DNA of 64,000 nt from Scilla litardierei (lineage: Eukaryota > Streptophyta > Magnoliopsida > Asparagales > Asparagaceae): assembly GCA_030789695.1 (NCBI GenBank), contig CM061141.1, forward strand, positions 164,205,579 to 164,269,578, read 5' to 3'. This document shows positions 1 to 13,437 of the stretch, one piece after another (the stretch's first letter is position 1; the number at the start of each line of letters is the position of its first letter). A model generated the notes under the pieces. The model ran no database searches and was not told the origin of the DNA. It saw nothing but the letters and a program-made list of their open reading frames with translations. A program made the translations under genes and the position numbers.

Positions 1-1070
1 CCAGAGATGTGTTTTACAAACATTTATCATCTCAAGGATTGCGTAAGAGCTGAGTTTGTACCAATATAAATTCCCATGTCTGTAAATGATCAAATTTAAT
101 AAAAGAATAAGTTCTTTTTAACATTGCATATGAATTTCTTAAGAAATGTTTGTATACATTTTTGAAATCTCAGCTGAATTCTAGTATGTCGGACAGATTA
201 AGGTTGGCTCTCTCACATGAGCAACCGCCTTTATTTTATCAGACGGGTAAAAATAAAGATGAGACCTGTTTAAAAGTCAAAATCGTCAGACGGACGATTT
301 AGAGTCATGACTTAAACAAAATGGTCGTATGAAAGATCTGCATCATATGGATGCTTTTAAAAGATCTAAGAGGATTTTGAAATCCTATCTGTCTTATGCG
401 GGATGTGAGTCCAGAAGATTATTTGAGTAGTAAAAGGGACTCAAAGTCAGACATTGTGGTGTCTGGTTATCATCCTTACAATATCATTAAGACATACGCT
501 CCCTGGGAAAGAAGTGATGTTGTAATACGTATTCATACTACGTATGCATTTTGACCATTGGGTTAGAATAGTAATTGTGTTTACTATTATGTGAGACCCA
601 AAGACCACATGGGTCTTAACTCATTACCCTTATGGACTCTAATTGGTTCCTTAAGATTTGACTGGGTGATTGCTATCTTAGCATGTTGCTTATGGACTAT
701 GGTTAATTCAGTCCGGTGGGGCATGTTAGAAAAGTGAGTCAAGTCAAGATCAAAAGGATCGCAAGAAGAGGAAGATTAATTTCATATTCACATTTGGACT
801 TTAGAGATTCAAAGCTGGCCAGCCAATTGTAATCCAGATGGGATTCAATTGTTGAATATAAAGTATAAGAAACGTGAAGAAATAATCTAGGGTAAAGCAT
901 GCGTTGATCTACTCAACTTTGCACCTCGAGGAGTGTTGTGTATCTCTAACAAGTGCACAACAGTGGACTCTATGCGCATGACGGTCACACGGCCTATTTC
1001 TCGGTATGACAAACAGAAGAGATAAAGGAAAAGATGTTTCCTTACAATCCCATCAAGTGTGAGTGGGAGA
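1..1070 (+). mobile_element. Non-coding 3' internal tail of a truncated copia element
   Basis: No coding frame is recognisable. The stretch ends in a purine tract (gagtgggaga, 1061-1070) directly before an LTR that starts TGTTGGATATGG, the usual order of polypurine tract then 3' LTR. It is therefore read as the post-pol region of a plus-strand Ty1/copia element whose gag-pol lies left of the window. The LTR matches that of the copia at 58131, so both belong to one family. Confidence 0.65.
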
Positions 1071-1388
1071 TGTTGGATATGGACGACATGAATACACCCA
1101 TGAGGGGATGTATGAGGGGATGGTATACGGACCTCAGATGTCGCGTGCATGAAAGCGTGCACGAAGGGAACCTTTTCTCGTGTGAAAAGGACCACTCGAT
1201 AAGTGGAAAAAGCCACTCGATAAGTGGAAAAAGTCACTTTATAAGTGCATAAAGGCACTTGATAAGTGAATGAAGAAGAGGATAAATGAATGTGCTAATA
1301 TAGGCTAATAAGCTTATAGTTGGTTATTTCCTACAATAACCACCCCTAAAGCCTATAAATAGGACCCAAGGGTAAGCATTACACCTTC
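1071..1388 (+). mobile_element. Partial 3' LTR of copia family G
   Basis: Close to the LTR at 58131-58410, including a TATA box (cctataaatagg, near 1352). Similarity stops near 1376-1388, so the distal part of the LTR is missing. This copy has four short CACTCGATAAGTG-type hairpin repeats (1190-1270), while the copy at 58248-58303 has three. Confidence 0.8.
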
Positions 1389-1416
1389 CTCATGACTGAT
1401 AAACATCACTCGATTG

Positions 1417-1871
1417 AAGAGGGCTTGTGCGTAGGGAAGCCATTTTATAGACGAATTAGACTGCCCTTGGATGAGGATGAGTCTACAGAAGAGACTCCGT
1501 GAGTCTACAGAAGTGACCCCGTGAGTCTACAAAGCAGTGATCATGAATGTACATAAGATTTTATTCATCGCGCACATCTTCCAAAATTATTTGCTCTCCG
1601 CGCACAACGGCCATATTCTTACCGGTTGTGCACGTTGAGCTATTTTGTTTGCTCAACGCGCACCACCATGGTCATACATTATTGGGAACAATACTGGCTG
1701 CTATCAATCTGCTGTAGATTCACGGGCATTCTTCTGTATAATCACAAGCAATTTACTGTAGACTCACGGGGTCTCTTGTGTTGCCTCCCAGTAACTCTAC
1801 TATAGTCTCATCCTCATCCAATGGCATCCAAAGTCGTCTATAAATGGCTTCCCTTCCCACAAGCCCTCATC
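1417..1871. repeat. Foldback element with long inverted arms
   Basis: The arm at 1417-1537 is the inverted complement of 1709-1871 with indels. Both carry gggcttgtg, a TATA-like box, a ggatgaggatga stretch and gtgagtctac repeats. The centre (1565-1671) carries four copies of the CGCGCACAACGG motif in alternating orientation. Each arm has an outward-pointing TATA box: 1839-1847 rightward and 1440-1452 leftward. No transposase is encoded and no target duplication was found. Confidence 0.7.
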
Positions 1872-2613
1872 AACCACTACACTTCTTGATGATATTATTC
1901 TATCTTATTGTATCTGATTCTAGTTATATGATATTTTCTCTACAACATTCTATTTTTTCCTTCATCACTGCTATGTCCTCAACACTCAAAGATGGACAAT
2001 ATACTAGCGTCTAGTGACGTGATGCAGAAATTGAATACATCACATATAAATTGATTTGAAGATGTTCTTTGCTCCTTCATATGTTCTGTTTGTCGTCATT
2101 GAAGCTATCACCTTCCATGCACACCCGTTTCTTCACTGCTTGTATATGTTCTTTGATACTTCGTTGCAGACATCACTGCTCGATGATAATAAATGTTCTA
2201 TCTTATTCTAAGTCTACCCGTACAATATTTTTACTTAATTATGCTTTGTTATGTGTTCATCACTGATTCTTCTTCAACGCAGATAGGGGGACGGATGGCC
2301 AAGATACAAAGAAGCAAGTGACGCTGATGTAGCTGATGGAGCAGCTCATAAATGGCAACAAAGTTTAAATTTTTTTCATGGTGGGAATCCCTGTATCCCT
2401 AGTATAGTCCAGTGCTTTAATTGCTTAGTCGGGCAAAAACTATGATGTTGCAAAATGTTTAGATGTAGTTTCTACTTTGTTGTGTTATGTACATTTGAAT
2501 GCATAAATATTGTAGCATGTTGGAATACAGATCTTAATACAATGTCATTAAATTTGGCGCAATTGCATCACATTACAAAATTGCGTGATGCTAACTTGAA
2601 GTACCCACAATTA
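1872..2613. other. AT-rich stretch without a recognised gene
   Basis: Only short unrelated ORFs are present and no repeat is recognised. It separates the foldback element from the motif array at 2614. Confidence 0.5.
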
Positions 2614-2900
2614 CTCAGCTCGCACCAACGGCAACAGCATTGAACGTTGTGCGAGCTGAGCACAACTGTCTACGATTACCAACATTTACTCAACGAGCAT
2701 AACCGTCAAAGTTATTAACCGTTGTGCGCGTGGATCTTAACTGTTTACAATTACCCATATTACTCAGCGCGCACATCCGTAACATCCTGTAAAATTACCA
2801 AGTTTTGCTCAGGGCGCACAACTGGTAAAAGTTGTAAACGTTGTGCGCGCGGAGCTAAACTGTATACAATTACCCACCATTACTCATCGCGGACAGCTAC
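2614..2900. repeat. Array of inverted CTCAnCGCGCACAACGG motifs
   Basis: About eight copies alternate in orientation, with CTCA.CGCGCACAACGG in one sense and CGTTGTGCGCG..GAGC in the other. The first pair (2614-2630 with 2645-2660) has a changed stem, CAGCTCGC with GCGAGCTG, that still pairs. One copy (near 2726-2732) contains GCGCGTG, the reverse complement of the published FHY3/FAR1 binding core CACGCGC. The same motif recurs at 1565-1671 and 6181-6400. Confidence 0.7.
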
Positions 2901-3399
2901 ATGCCTCATTCTCTTGAATCTTCATTCTCTTCAGCTCTTCTGCTTCTGCTTCTTACTCCTTAATCCCATTAATTTTCTTGACAATTGTCAGGTTCTGCAG
3001 CAACAGAGAAATTATAAGATATGAGATCAGCAGCATCGGATATAGGTCTCGAATGATAGGCATCATCCTCATAGGCTTATAACCAAGACTTGGTGTTTTA
3101 ATGTTCAATTTGGACCCCCAGCCCTATTAATTCAACTCCACGATGGCTGCATTTTGGACTAAAAATATAGGAGGCTGCCGTTTTCAGATGACCATTTTTA
3201 AAGCGAACCAGTTTACTTACAACCCATTTACACTGATATGTCCGTGACAGATGCATCTAGTATATTTCTTCCACGCTGATACAAAATTGTTACCTATAGG
3301 ATATAAAAATGTCGGCCTTCATATCACAGCCTTGTTAAGTCATCAGGCGAAGATTTTTCCTACAGAGATTATGGAGCAATGATGTTACAATAATTTATA
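2901..3399. other. Non-coding stretch downstream of the FAR1-like gene
   Basis: No ORF or repeat is recognised. It lies 3' of the minus-strand gene and could hold its 3' UTR, but no poly(A) signal is clear enough to call. Confidence 0.4.
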
Positions 3400-5852
3400 C
3401 TAGTATATAAAATAGTAACCAGTTGTGCTCATATATACCTTATTTCTACCAGCTGTGCTCATACGACAAGTTCTCATGTCATGACCCTTTTCTGCACAAA
3501 CACTGCATGTCCTTGTTCTTGTTTGACTTTGTTCTTGTGAGACTTGTATTCCAGACAGAATCCTTGACGCCACTCGTGGTCGGCCTTTAGTTCTAGCTTT
3601 TGCAGGATCATGCATAATGACATCATTTACTCCCACTTCTTGTTTGATAGGTGCACTGGACCCCACCTGTGATCTTGGCTCTTCAGAAGCAGTTTGCGCT
3701 TTATTAGTCATATTATGCTGGTCCAAAAAACTGTTTGCCCACCCAAAGACGACATCAAACAGAAGGGGATCTCTTGTTACCGCCTCCACAACTTTATCGA
3801 ATGATGAACGAAGTCTCCAGGCTTGAAGTGGAGTAATTTGAGTTAGACGCACTCCGTGTACTGTGCTAGTCGACGAGGCCCCAAGACTCATGATGCTATG
3901 TCTTGCATTTAGAGTCCACCTGGGTAAAATATATCTCTCAGGGATGGCTTGCATATCATACTTTTGCTTCATCATATATAAAATTTGCGTGCATAGCAAA
4001 CCTTCAGTCACAGCCCTTGCACACGTACACCTGAACATTCCCTTAGATATATTGCATTGAACATTATGCACGTAGCTCTTTCCATCAATCCGCATAGTTA
4101 CTCTATACGTGCTCATATCCCCATCCGTGCTCACCCTTTCGTGCCGACAGTATAAAGTATTTTTGAAACGATGTTGAAAAATGGAAAATATGTTTCTAGT
4201 ATATACCTTTGCGGCATGAACCTCTAACTCATGCATGCCGCTAAATTCTGGTTTGTTCCGCATACAAAAAGTATCTTCTCTCTCCTCTTTGTCTCGCTGA
4301 AATTTTACGGCTTTATCATATTGATCAATGAACTCGTATAATGGAGTCATACAGTTTACGTATCCATCAAAATACGCGTTCATGCTTTCACTCCTTTGGC
4401 TGGACGCCATGCCTACACACAAAACAAGAAATGAATACCATGTGCTGAGTTTATTTAGATCATATATTTTTACACCAATCTATATCGTATTAACATTTTC
4501 ATACCCGCAAAGAAAGTATCCAGTAGGTACGCCTTAATCCAATGTTGTGCTTTCTCATGCATCGTATGCAACCACTTCCAGGCTTTCATTTCATTTTTTT
4601 GTTTTTCTGTCAATGGCTCCTGAAATTCCGTTTGGTACTTCTCCATTAAGATGCGCCAACAATTCTCAGCTTCTTCAACATTTTGACTGTTCTTACACCA
4701 GTTTGTATAGTCTTCTTCAAATTCAGGGTTATAAGAAGACCGCAATGAACGTAGATGCTCATCTTCGTGCAGACTGATATGCCATATGCAATACCTGTGT
4801 TTTGTATTTGGAAAAACTCTTTTGATTGCATTGCATATTGCCGGGTCTTGATCGGTGATGATAGCTCCTGGTGCTTTATCCCACATACATGTTAACCACT
4901 GTCTGAATAACCACACAAATGATTCTTCCTTCTCATCAGCAAGAAGAGCACATCCAAATAAAATAGACTGTTTATGATGATTGACACCTGTAAAAGGTGC
5001 AAAAGGCAACATGAATCTATTTGTCTTATAAGTGACATCAAATACAACAACATCTCCAAACTGGCTGTATGATGTCCTCGCCCTTCCATCAACCCAAAAT
5101 ATACTCCTACATACATTCTCTTCATCATGCTCAATAGCATAATAGAACTGAGAGTCTGTAGCTTGCCTTTTAATAAATTGTTCTATTACTCTAATGCATT
5201 CCTTCCCAATGTTGTTCTTTCTTTCTACTCACCCATGATCAATGCATTGTTGCGTAGTAATATTGACATTACTACTACTCGTGGCATTTAGAATCCTTGC
5301 AATCTTTGCAGGTCCTACTCCACAGCCACGCATCTGATCAACTAAATTCCTACATGTTTCATCCATATGCGATCTTTTATGTGACCGTAGCATCTGGATC
5401 TTCGCTGGGCTTTTTATCAACTCATGATTATGATCATCATTAAAGGAGTTTATGTGCCATACTCCTTCGGTGATTTTATGAACTGTCATTCGAGCCATAC
5501 AGCCTTCTCTCTCGTTTTTCCTTCGATTAACGTCCCTCCCTATCTCCCTCTTATCTTTTAAGCTTTTATACCCTTCTTTGTTGCACGTATACTTCCTCCT
5601 CGTGGTATTGCCATCTTTTCCCTTTCCCGTAGATCCCTTTCGGGTTGCAAAACCTTTCATTTCTGCATATGTATTATAAAATTGATACGCATCTTCTTCT
5701 GTTTGAAATGTCATTCCAACATGTGGGCTGCCTTTTTCATTATCACTATGTCTATCCTCTTGATATACGATGTTTGCACTGTCATTTTCAGCTTCAATCT
5801 CATTTGGCATCTCCTGATCATGCACAAAGGGTTCACTCTCTTCGATTTTCAT
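3400..5852 (-). pseudogene. FAR1-related / MULE-type transposase-like protein with one in-frame stop
   Basis: This is a FAR1/FHY3-family protein of roughly 785 residues, a family derived from Mutator-like transposases that acts as nuclear DNA-binding factors. Domains in order: a FAR1 DNA-binding zinc finger at about residues 50-150 (Cys pair, ending DDHNHEL); a MULE transposase core with candidate catalytic residues in FDVTYKTN, ITDQDPA and SQRSESMN; a SWIM-type finger (CTCARAVTEGLLC); and a C-terminal zinc knuckle (CSVCAEKGHDMRTC). The SWIM histidine is replaced by Gln (CTQ). TGA at 5229-5231 interrupts the frame; homologous coding continues directly after it, and CGA to TGA is the likely change. 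A 92-bp GT-AG intron separates the last two coding blocks. Whether it was a domesticated gene or an active MULE transposase is open; foldback repeats lie on both sides. Confidence 0.85.
4413..4504 (-). other. Intron of the FAR1-like gene
   Basis: Donor GCGG/GTATGA and acceptor GTGTGTAG/GCATGG. Splicing joins FFAG to MASSQRSE, the usual family sequence at the third catalytic residue, and removes the stops at the end of the upstream block. Confidence 0.85.
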
Positions 5853-6166
5853 TTTCTACATTAGAAACAAGTAAAAATATCAGTAATATTGACACAACAT
5901 GACTGCTATACATGTCTATCCAAGTATCAGTAGATCATCATCAGCATGTTAGTTGAAACCACACTACTATTACTAATCATGTTAAAACCTTGCGTATTAT
6001 ATCTATTCTTTTTTCAATCTGATCTAATTGTTACCATCATATTTAATGACCGGATTAAATCCATCAAAAAAATCAAACATATCAACCGTTTTACGCGGTG
6101 GGCAATATTATGTACGCCATTCGCTCTATGTTGTTGTGCTATATGAGCTGCTTCGGCAAGTTTTGA

Positions 6167-6416
6167 TGGACATCTCATATTGCTCAACGCGCACAACGGG
6201 TGAGATGTTTGAAGGGTTGTGCGCGGAGAGTAATTTCCATCGCAACACTTCGCTAGTTTGGAAATTACTCACCGCGCAAAACGAGACAAAAATTTAGCCC
6301 GTTGTGCGCAGAGAGGAATTTCAAGCACTAATCGTCCAAAGGTTGGAAATTACTCCCCGTGCAAAACCCTTCAAAAATTTATCCCGTTGTGCGCGTTGAG
6401 CAATATGAGATGTCCA
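6167..6416. repeat. Palindromic MITE-like foldback with perfect 34-bp terminal inverted repeats
   Basis: Positions 6167-6200 and 6383-6416 are exact inverted complements, starting TGGACATCTC and ending CGCACAACGGG. The arms continue imperfectly inward to about 6245 and 6336, and each arm contains inverted CGCGCACAAC motifs, giving three stacked hairpins. No clear target duplication is seen. The core motif is shared with 1565-1671 and 2614-2900. Confidence 0.8.
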
Positions 6417-8504
<2,088 letters not shown>

Positions 8505-10562
8505 TCAAACAGCGGCACCACCCTCTGGAGGTGGTGATGGGTTCCGCTGCTGTCGACCAGTTGTATCATTAGATGGTGGTGTAGAAGATACTAGTGGTGG
8601 TGCTACAGGTGGTGCTACTGGAGGTGCAGGAGGAGCAACTGGTGCTAGTATGACATGTGGTGCACCTCGTGCTCTAAGGGTCTCTAAAATCTCCCTCACA
8701 TCGCGATGGGTTTGCTCCATGGAATGCTGGTAGGAAGAGAATGCCCGAGTGAAGGCAGTTAAGTCATGTCATAAACCGACAACCTCTGCCTCTACCACGA
8801 TAAGGCGTCCATCGGGGGTGTGGGATCGACCAGCTATGTGTGCACTGCTAGACTCTCTCCTCTCCCTACGTGCTCGTGCGGGTGCACGAGGTCGAAAAAC
8901 AAACTCGGGAGAGGGTGATATATGCAGGATCTCAGCAAATGTGGAAACAGGAATGGAAGTGATTTCAGGTGTAGATGAGTGGATGGAAGGAATATCTGCA
9001 GCTACAGTCGTCATGGAGACAGAAGTGGAGACAGACTTTTTATATGAATACGACAGTGATAGGGACAGAAACGCTCTCAGTAGGAAGTGCAGACGTAATA
9101 GGTGTAGACTCGATATGAGTGGAAACGTATGTACTGAGTCCACAGGCACTGAGGCATCAGAAATGGGTATAGAAGTATCAGGCTCAACAGGTATAGGCTC
9201 AGTGGGAACATGAACGACCGATACTGGAATACCCTCAAAAGCGGGTAGTGCAGAAGATGGTGCAGGTGAGGGAATCTCATGGACGGTGGTGGAAACTACC
9301 CCAGAACTCTCAGTATGTGTGGTGGGTGTGGTCGTAGGAGCACTAACAGCTGTGGAGACAGATGTGCTCTCTATGGTGGCTGAAGTGGTGGTAGTGGTGG
9401 TGACAGCTGCTCTCTCATGCTCTCCCTCTGAACTAAGCTCCCAGTCGCTATTGCCCTCCCCAATGGCATCTACTCTAGGCTCAAGCTCATGAATAGGCAG
9501 GATAGGTGTACCAGGAAAAAGCCAATCTCTATGGATAGGCACAATATGAGTCAGATCAGGCCTAGGTAGGATCATATGGGACTCACGGGCAGGACCTAAA
9601 AGATAGACCCAGTGGCGGCTACCATGTGGCCTAATAATGTGCATACGTGCAAGCACGTCTGTTGTCAGAGTGGTAGGCCCGGTTACTGCCAAAAGATCGA
9701 TAGGAATATCTAATCCTAGAATGAGGGCTAGGAGGGTGAAGAAACTGCAACAACAAATCTCCTTCGAGGAGGAGACCGTGGCAAGTAGGCGGTCGCACAA
9801 CCAACAGGCTGTTTCAGACAGGAGGTATGGGTGGATGGTACAGTCATCATGACGTCTGATAGATCTAGTCATCCCACTAAGATGGAGCAACTCAGGAATG
9901 GAGATGGTGCCAAGCTCAGGCCTACAGAATATAGTCGTGGCCAAGTGGCACTGAGCAAAGCGAAGGCACAGATGAATGATAGAAGAGGATTTGGCACTGC
10001 TAGGGCTGAAATGTGGTAAGCCAGCTATACGTCTCTAGACGCAATTAGGCTCGAAGGAAGATGTGTTTTTGTCAGGTGCAAAGGCCAAATCAGGGTCAGG
10101 GATAGGGGTCCAGCTAAAGAAGGATCGAAGCATGGCATATGTAACCTCTATGTCACGGTCCAAAATCCGAAACATGATGCCCTGGTCAGCCCTAAATATG
10201 GAACTCAATGCCTCGTAGGTGACGCAAACTTAGGTTCTTGCCGTTACCGATAGAAAATCCCCCCAACCTATGGATTCGTATAGCCTTTACACTCTATGCA
10301 ATAACCCGAATCTCTCTAGGGCTGGAATACTAGAAAACTTGGTGGGGATGATAGGGCGCATCGAAATGGTCTCAAATTTCTGATGATGAACGTCATCCTT
10401 AAACATAATAATATATGTGTTCAAGGTGCCCTGGGATGGATGGGGTGGGAGTGTGGGTACGGGGTCACTCGTGGGAGGGTGTTCTAGTGCAAGTGGGGTA
10501 GGAGATGGGGTGGGTGGGGATGGAGTGGGTGTGCGAATGCATGCACGTGTCCAATGGGAAGA
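8505..10562 (-). pseudogene. ATHILA ORF1 family protein, main segment (broken)
   Basis: After a proline-rich N-terminal part (TPTPSPPTPSPTP) come FETISMRPIIPTKFSSIP, then (downstream of a frame change) RSFFSWTPIPDPDLAF, and then a 391-codon open frame (8769-9944) with FCRPELGTISIPELLHLSG, HPYLLSETACWLCDRL and a Thr/Pro/Ser-rich tail. These resemble the Athila-specific extra ORF lying after pol in the envelope position; its function is unknown. It is damaged by a frame change near 10240-10290, a TAG at 10035-10037 and a TGA at 8766-8768. Expected total length is about 700 residues. Its first codons lie 19.7 kb away at 30273-30346, separated by the insertion of C. Confidence 0.75.
10558..10562. 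repeat. Target site duplication of C, left copy (gaaga)
   Basis: Directly precedes the LTR terminus TGTAACG at 10563; the same five bases follow at 30273-30277. Confidence 0.9.
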
Positions 10563-11969
10563 TGTAACGCCCCGCTCCCCAGGATACACAGGAAGTATGT
10601 ATCCATCCCAGGTATTCCTAAAGCAACGAGTGTTACGAAGGAAAAGTACAAAAACTCAAAGCAGGTCCACTGCGCACTGCTGGGATAGTACCAGTAATGT
10701 TTCTCAAATACAATCATAGACGACACATAGACATCCAGAAAGTACAAACTCAGAGACAACCAAGGAACAAACTTATATATATCCCATATCCATTGTACAT
10801 CTTTTATACAAGTTTACAATTCTCATTAATCAACACCCAAAAACAACTCCAAAAGGTACAAGTGTCTCTCCAACTCGTCTCACCACCCAGCCCACGCTTA
10901 ACTATCGACTATCTGTTATCCCAACTCCAACTGTAGCCTCTGATCCATCCAACCAACACTCACACCTGAAATAGTCAACGGTGGGGCACGTCAACGCGTG
11001 ACCCAGTAGAAATTCCATATCTCAACTAGTCCTTACATGGATGCAATACAATATAAATAACATGACATGTGAGCATGGATGTAGGTATAAGCATAAACAA
11101 ATATATTAACATGAAATGGCATATTGGCATAAAATGGTGAACCACATACCAACATAATGAATCTGATTACGTGGAATGGTGTACAAGCATAGATTGACAT
11201 ACTAGCATACTAACAACTAACATATTAACATAGGTGTTATGCCACAAGTTAAACATAGAAATATGATGAAGCCAACCCGTTAGTATTACACATATGCATT
11301 CTAACATCCTAAAATGAAACATGGCGTACAAAGGAACATTAGTAGCATATTAGCATGGACAAGATATAACATGACATCTAATATGGCCAATAAACAGAAC
11401 ATGACATAAGAGAGTTATAGCAGTAATGTAAGGAACTACAGCTATGCAAGTGTGGAAAAGGTGCACGTACAACAGGCAAGGTGCATAACAATGGTATACG
11501 ACATAAAAGAACCATGGTAAGGAAACTCAAATAAACAACACATACATTTACCATTGCTACGAGAGTAATGAGGTTAACAATTAATTCTTTGGTTAGCATT
11601 TTGGAACCCGGATAAATCGTAGGACGCTAAGGAGCCGGAGTTCACCCAAGGTGGGTGAAAAATGGTACCTCAACCAGCGACACGAGCACTGGAGGGGCCT
11701 CTCGTAACTCCGTACCTGACTGGCAAGGTAGGAGTGAGAGTCATCTCGGTTTTTCATGGGACAAACGGAGCAAACCATCAGTTACCGTCATAGTGCATCA
11801 CGAGTATACCAGCGGCCTCTCCAACCCTCTCAAACTCCCCCTTCTGGGAGTGACACATCGGGTGAGAATTCATATCATCTGTCTGCTCCTTAACTCCTAT
11901 AATTTATCCGTATTTCCCCCCAACCCCGTGTCACCCTCCTTTAAGAGGACTTAGTCATTTTCTTGAAAC

Positions 11970-11974
11970 GTAAC
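11970..11974. repeat. Target site duplication of A, left copy (gtaac)
   Basis: Precedes the outer LTR terminus TGTCACG at 11975; repeated at 28565-28569. Confidence 0.93.
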
Positions 11975-12316
11975 TGTCACGCCCCGCTTCCCTAAAATGG
12001 AGGCGAGACGTGAGAAGGTCCGCTCAGACTTGGAGCTGTGAGGCTCCAGTCTATAAAGCGTCTGGATTTAACCGAGTTCAGGTCCTTGCAAATGCGAAGC
12101 AGAACAACAATAATAATAAGGAAAGAGAGACAGATAAAAATTCATTCAATCTCAGAATGTCCATAATAATTAAGTTCCAACATCACAGAAAAGCCACCAG
12201 GCTGGAAAGAAAAGAGTCTAAAAGGCCCAAGCATGGCCAACAAAAGTACAGAAAGTAAAGGTGCTACGCATCGACAACTAACAGCAACCTAAAACAGAAG
12301 TAACTCAGAACAGTCT

Positions 12317-12462
12317 CTAAGACTGGTCACCGGTGTCCACAAACTCCTCGTCAAACGTGGGCTTAGGCTCGGCGTCAGCGAACACCTCGTCCTCAGCAAC
12401 GGTCTCGGGCTCTGGGTCTAACATGTGACACCCAAAAGAGAGAGTGGCACATGTCAGCAAGT
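12317..12462 (-). CDS. Putative acidic exon in LTR1 of A
   Basis: After a TTTTGTAG/AC acceptor, the frame runs through a hydrophobic stretch (LLTCATLSFGCHML) into an acidic tail (DPEPETVAEDEVF, ending TGDQS stop). The same frame is kept in LTR2 (18177-18322) and LTR3 (25957-26102). The unrelated LTRs of B and F carry a comparable exon with EPE at the same place, and B also ends DQS. The product is unknown, and upstream joining in A is uncertain because the nearest donor is preceded by a stop in the needed frame. Confidence 0.45.
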
Positions 12463-13437
12463 CTACAAAAGACTTGAGCAAGGAAACTAAAAGAAAAGTA
12501 AACAACCTAGCAGTTCTAAAATTTATGCAATGACATGGCAGTTATAGTATGAGTGAAACAGGTAAGGAAAACAACAAGTACAATAAGACAACTAGCATGG
12601 CATGGCAGTAGTAGTAAGGCTACTAACATTCACATGGATTCACAAGTCACGTTTTCATGTCGTGCACAGAGTTTATGCCTTACAACTGATGTGGCTGTAC
12701 GGGCCCACTTCTATACTGAGTGGTCGCTTAACCCTACCCCAAACCCAGAGTTTACGCCTTACAGCTGAAGTGGTTGTACGGGCACACTTCTACGCTGAGT
12801 GGTCGCTTAACCCTACCCCACCATGTGTATATGGACTGGCATACATCTTCTGGATCACGAGCCAGGGAGTGTTATTGGCATAGGGTTGTGCCTGCAAAAG
12901 CAGGTGCCTAGCCTGAACAAGGGAGTACAAGTATGGTAGCGTGTGCTACGAATGCAACATTCATGTATGGATGACATGGCATGGCATATCTATTTAAAAG
13001 CGTACAGATAAGAAATTTAAACTTTACAGGCAGAGATGCAAGGATGACATGGCAGCATGAACAAAAGCAAGTAAAAGGGGTCGGATCTAGCTTCGTTGTT
13101 AAGCTAGATCAAGTGGGGTGTCGGATCTAGTTTCGTTGTCAAACTAGATCAAATAGGCGTCTAGGCAGCTATCATTTCACTGCCTAGTCTCTTTTACGCT
13201 ACGGTACAACAAGTGGCCTAAAGCATGGCCTAAACAAGGAACGGGCAAGTTTCACTTGCCTGCAACCTAACGTTCGAAAACACCGTCCAAAAGTCCAAAC
13301 TACCTATGTGCACAAGCCCACCAGCATACAGTCCCAATTTATGTTATCTTGATTAGTGAATCTAAACAATTAAAAACACCAGATTTTATCTTGTTTAACA
13401 GGCAAGGGTTGGGGATCCTAAGAGTGCAGAACGTTAC
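12463..13437 (-). other. Putative leader intron in LTR1 of A
   Basis: Donor TTGAG/GTAACG at 13437 and acceptor CTTTTGTAG at 12463, 975 bp. Counterparts are 18323-19298 (LTR2) and 26103-27078 (LTR3). B (1,107 and 1,077 bp) and F (1,148 bp) have GT-AG intervals at matching places. It contains the conserved stem-loops. This is an inference; no transcript evidence exists here. Confidence 0.4.
13083..13187 (-). other. Three stem-loops in LTR1 of A
   Basis: Stems GATCTAGCTT/AAGCTAGATC (13084-13110) and GATCTAGTTT/AAACTAGATC (13124-13150) share the loop CGTTGTY. CTAGGCAG/CTGCCTAG (13161-13187) has the loop CTATCATTTCA. The loops match those of B while the stems differ and still pair. Copies occur in LTR2 near 18960-19050 and LTR3 near 26740-26830. 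Confidence 0.75.

Noticed and set aside
887..1258. 123-codon ORF over the left copia LTR
   Set aside because: Antisense to the LTR and made of the CACTCGATAAGTG repeats; a similar shadow occurs at 57969-58292.
8769..9944. Host gene for a 391-residue protein
   Set aside because: The sequence matches an Athila-type ORF1 and continues upstream through element remnants; it is part of D.
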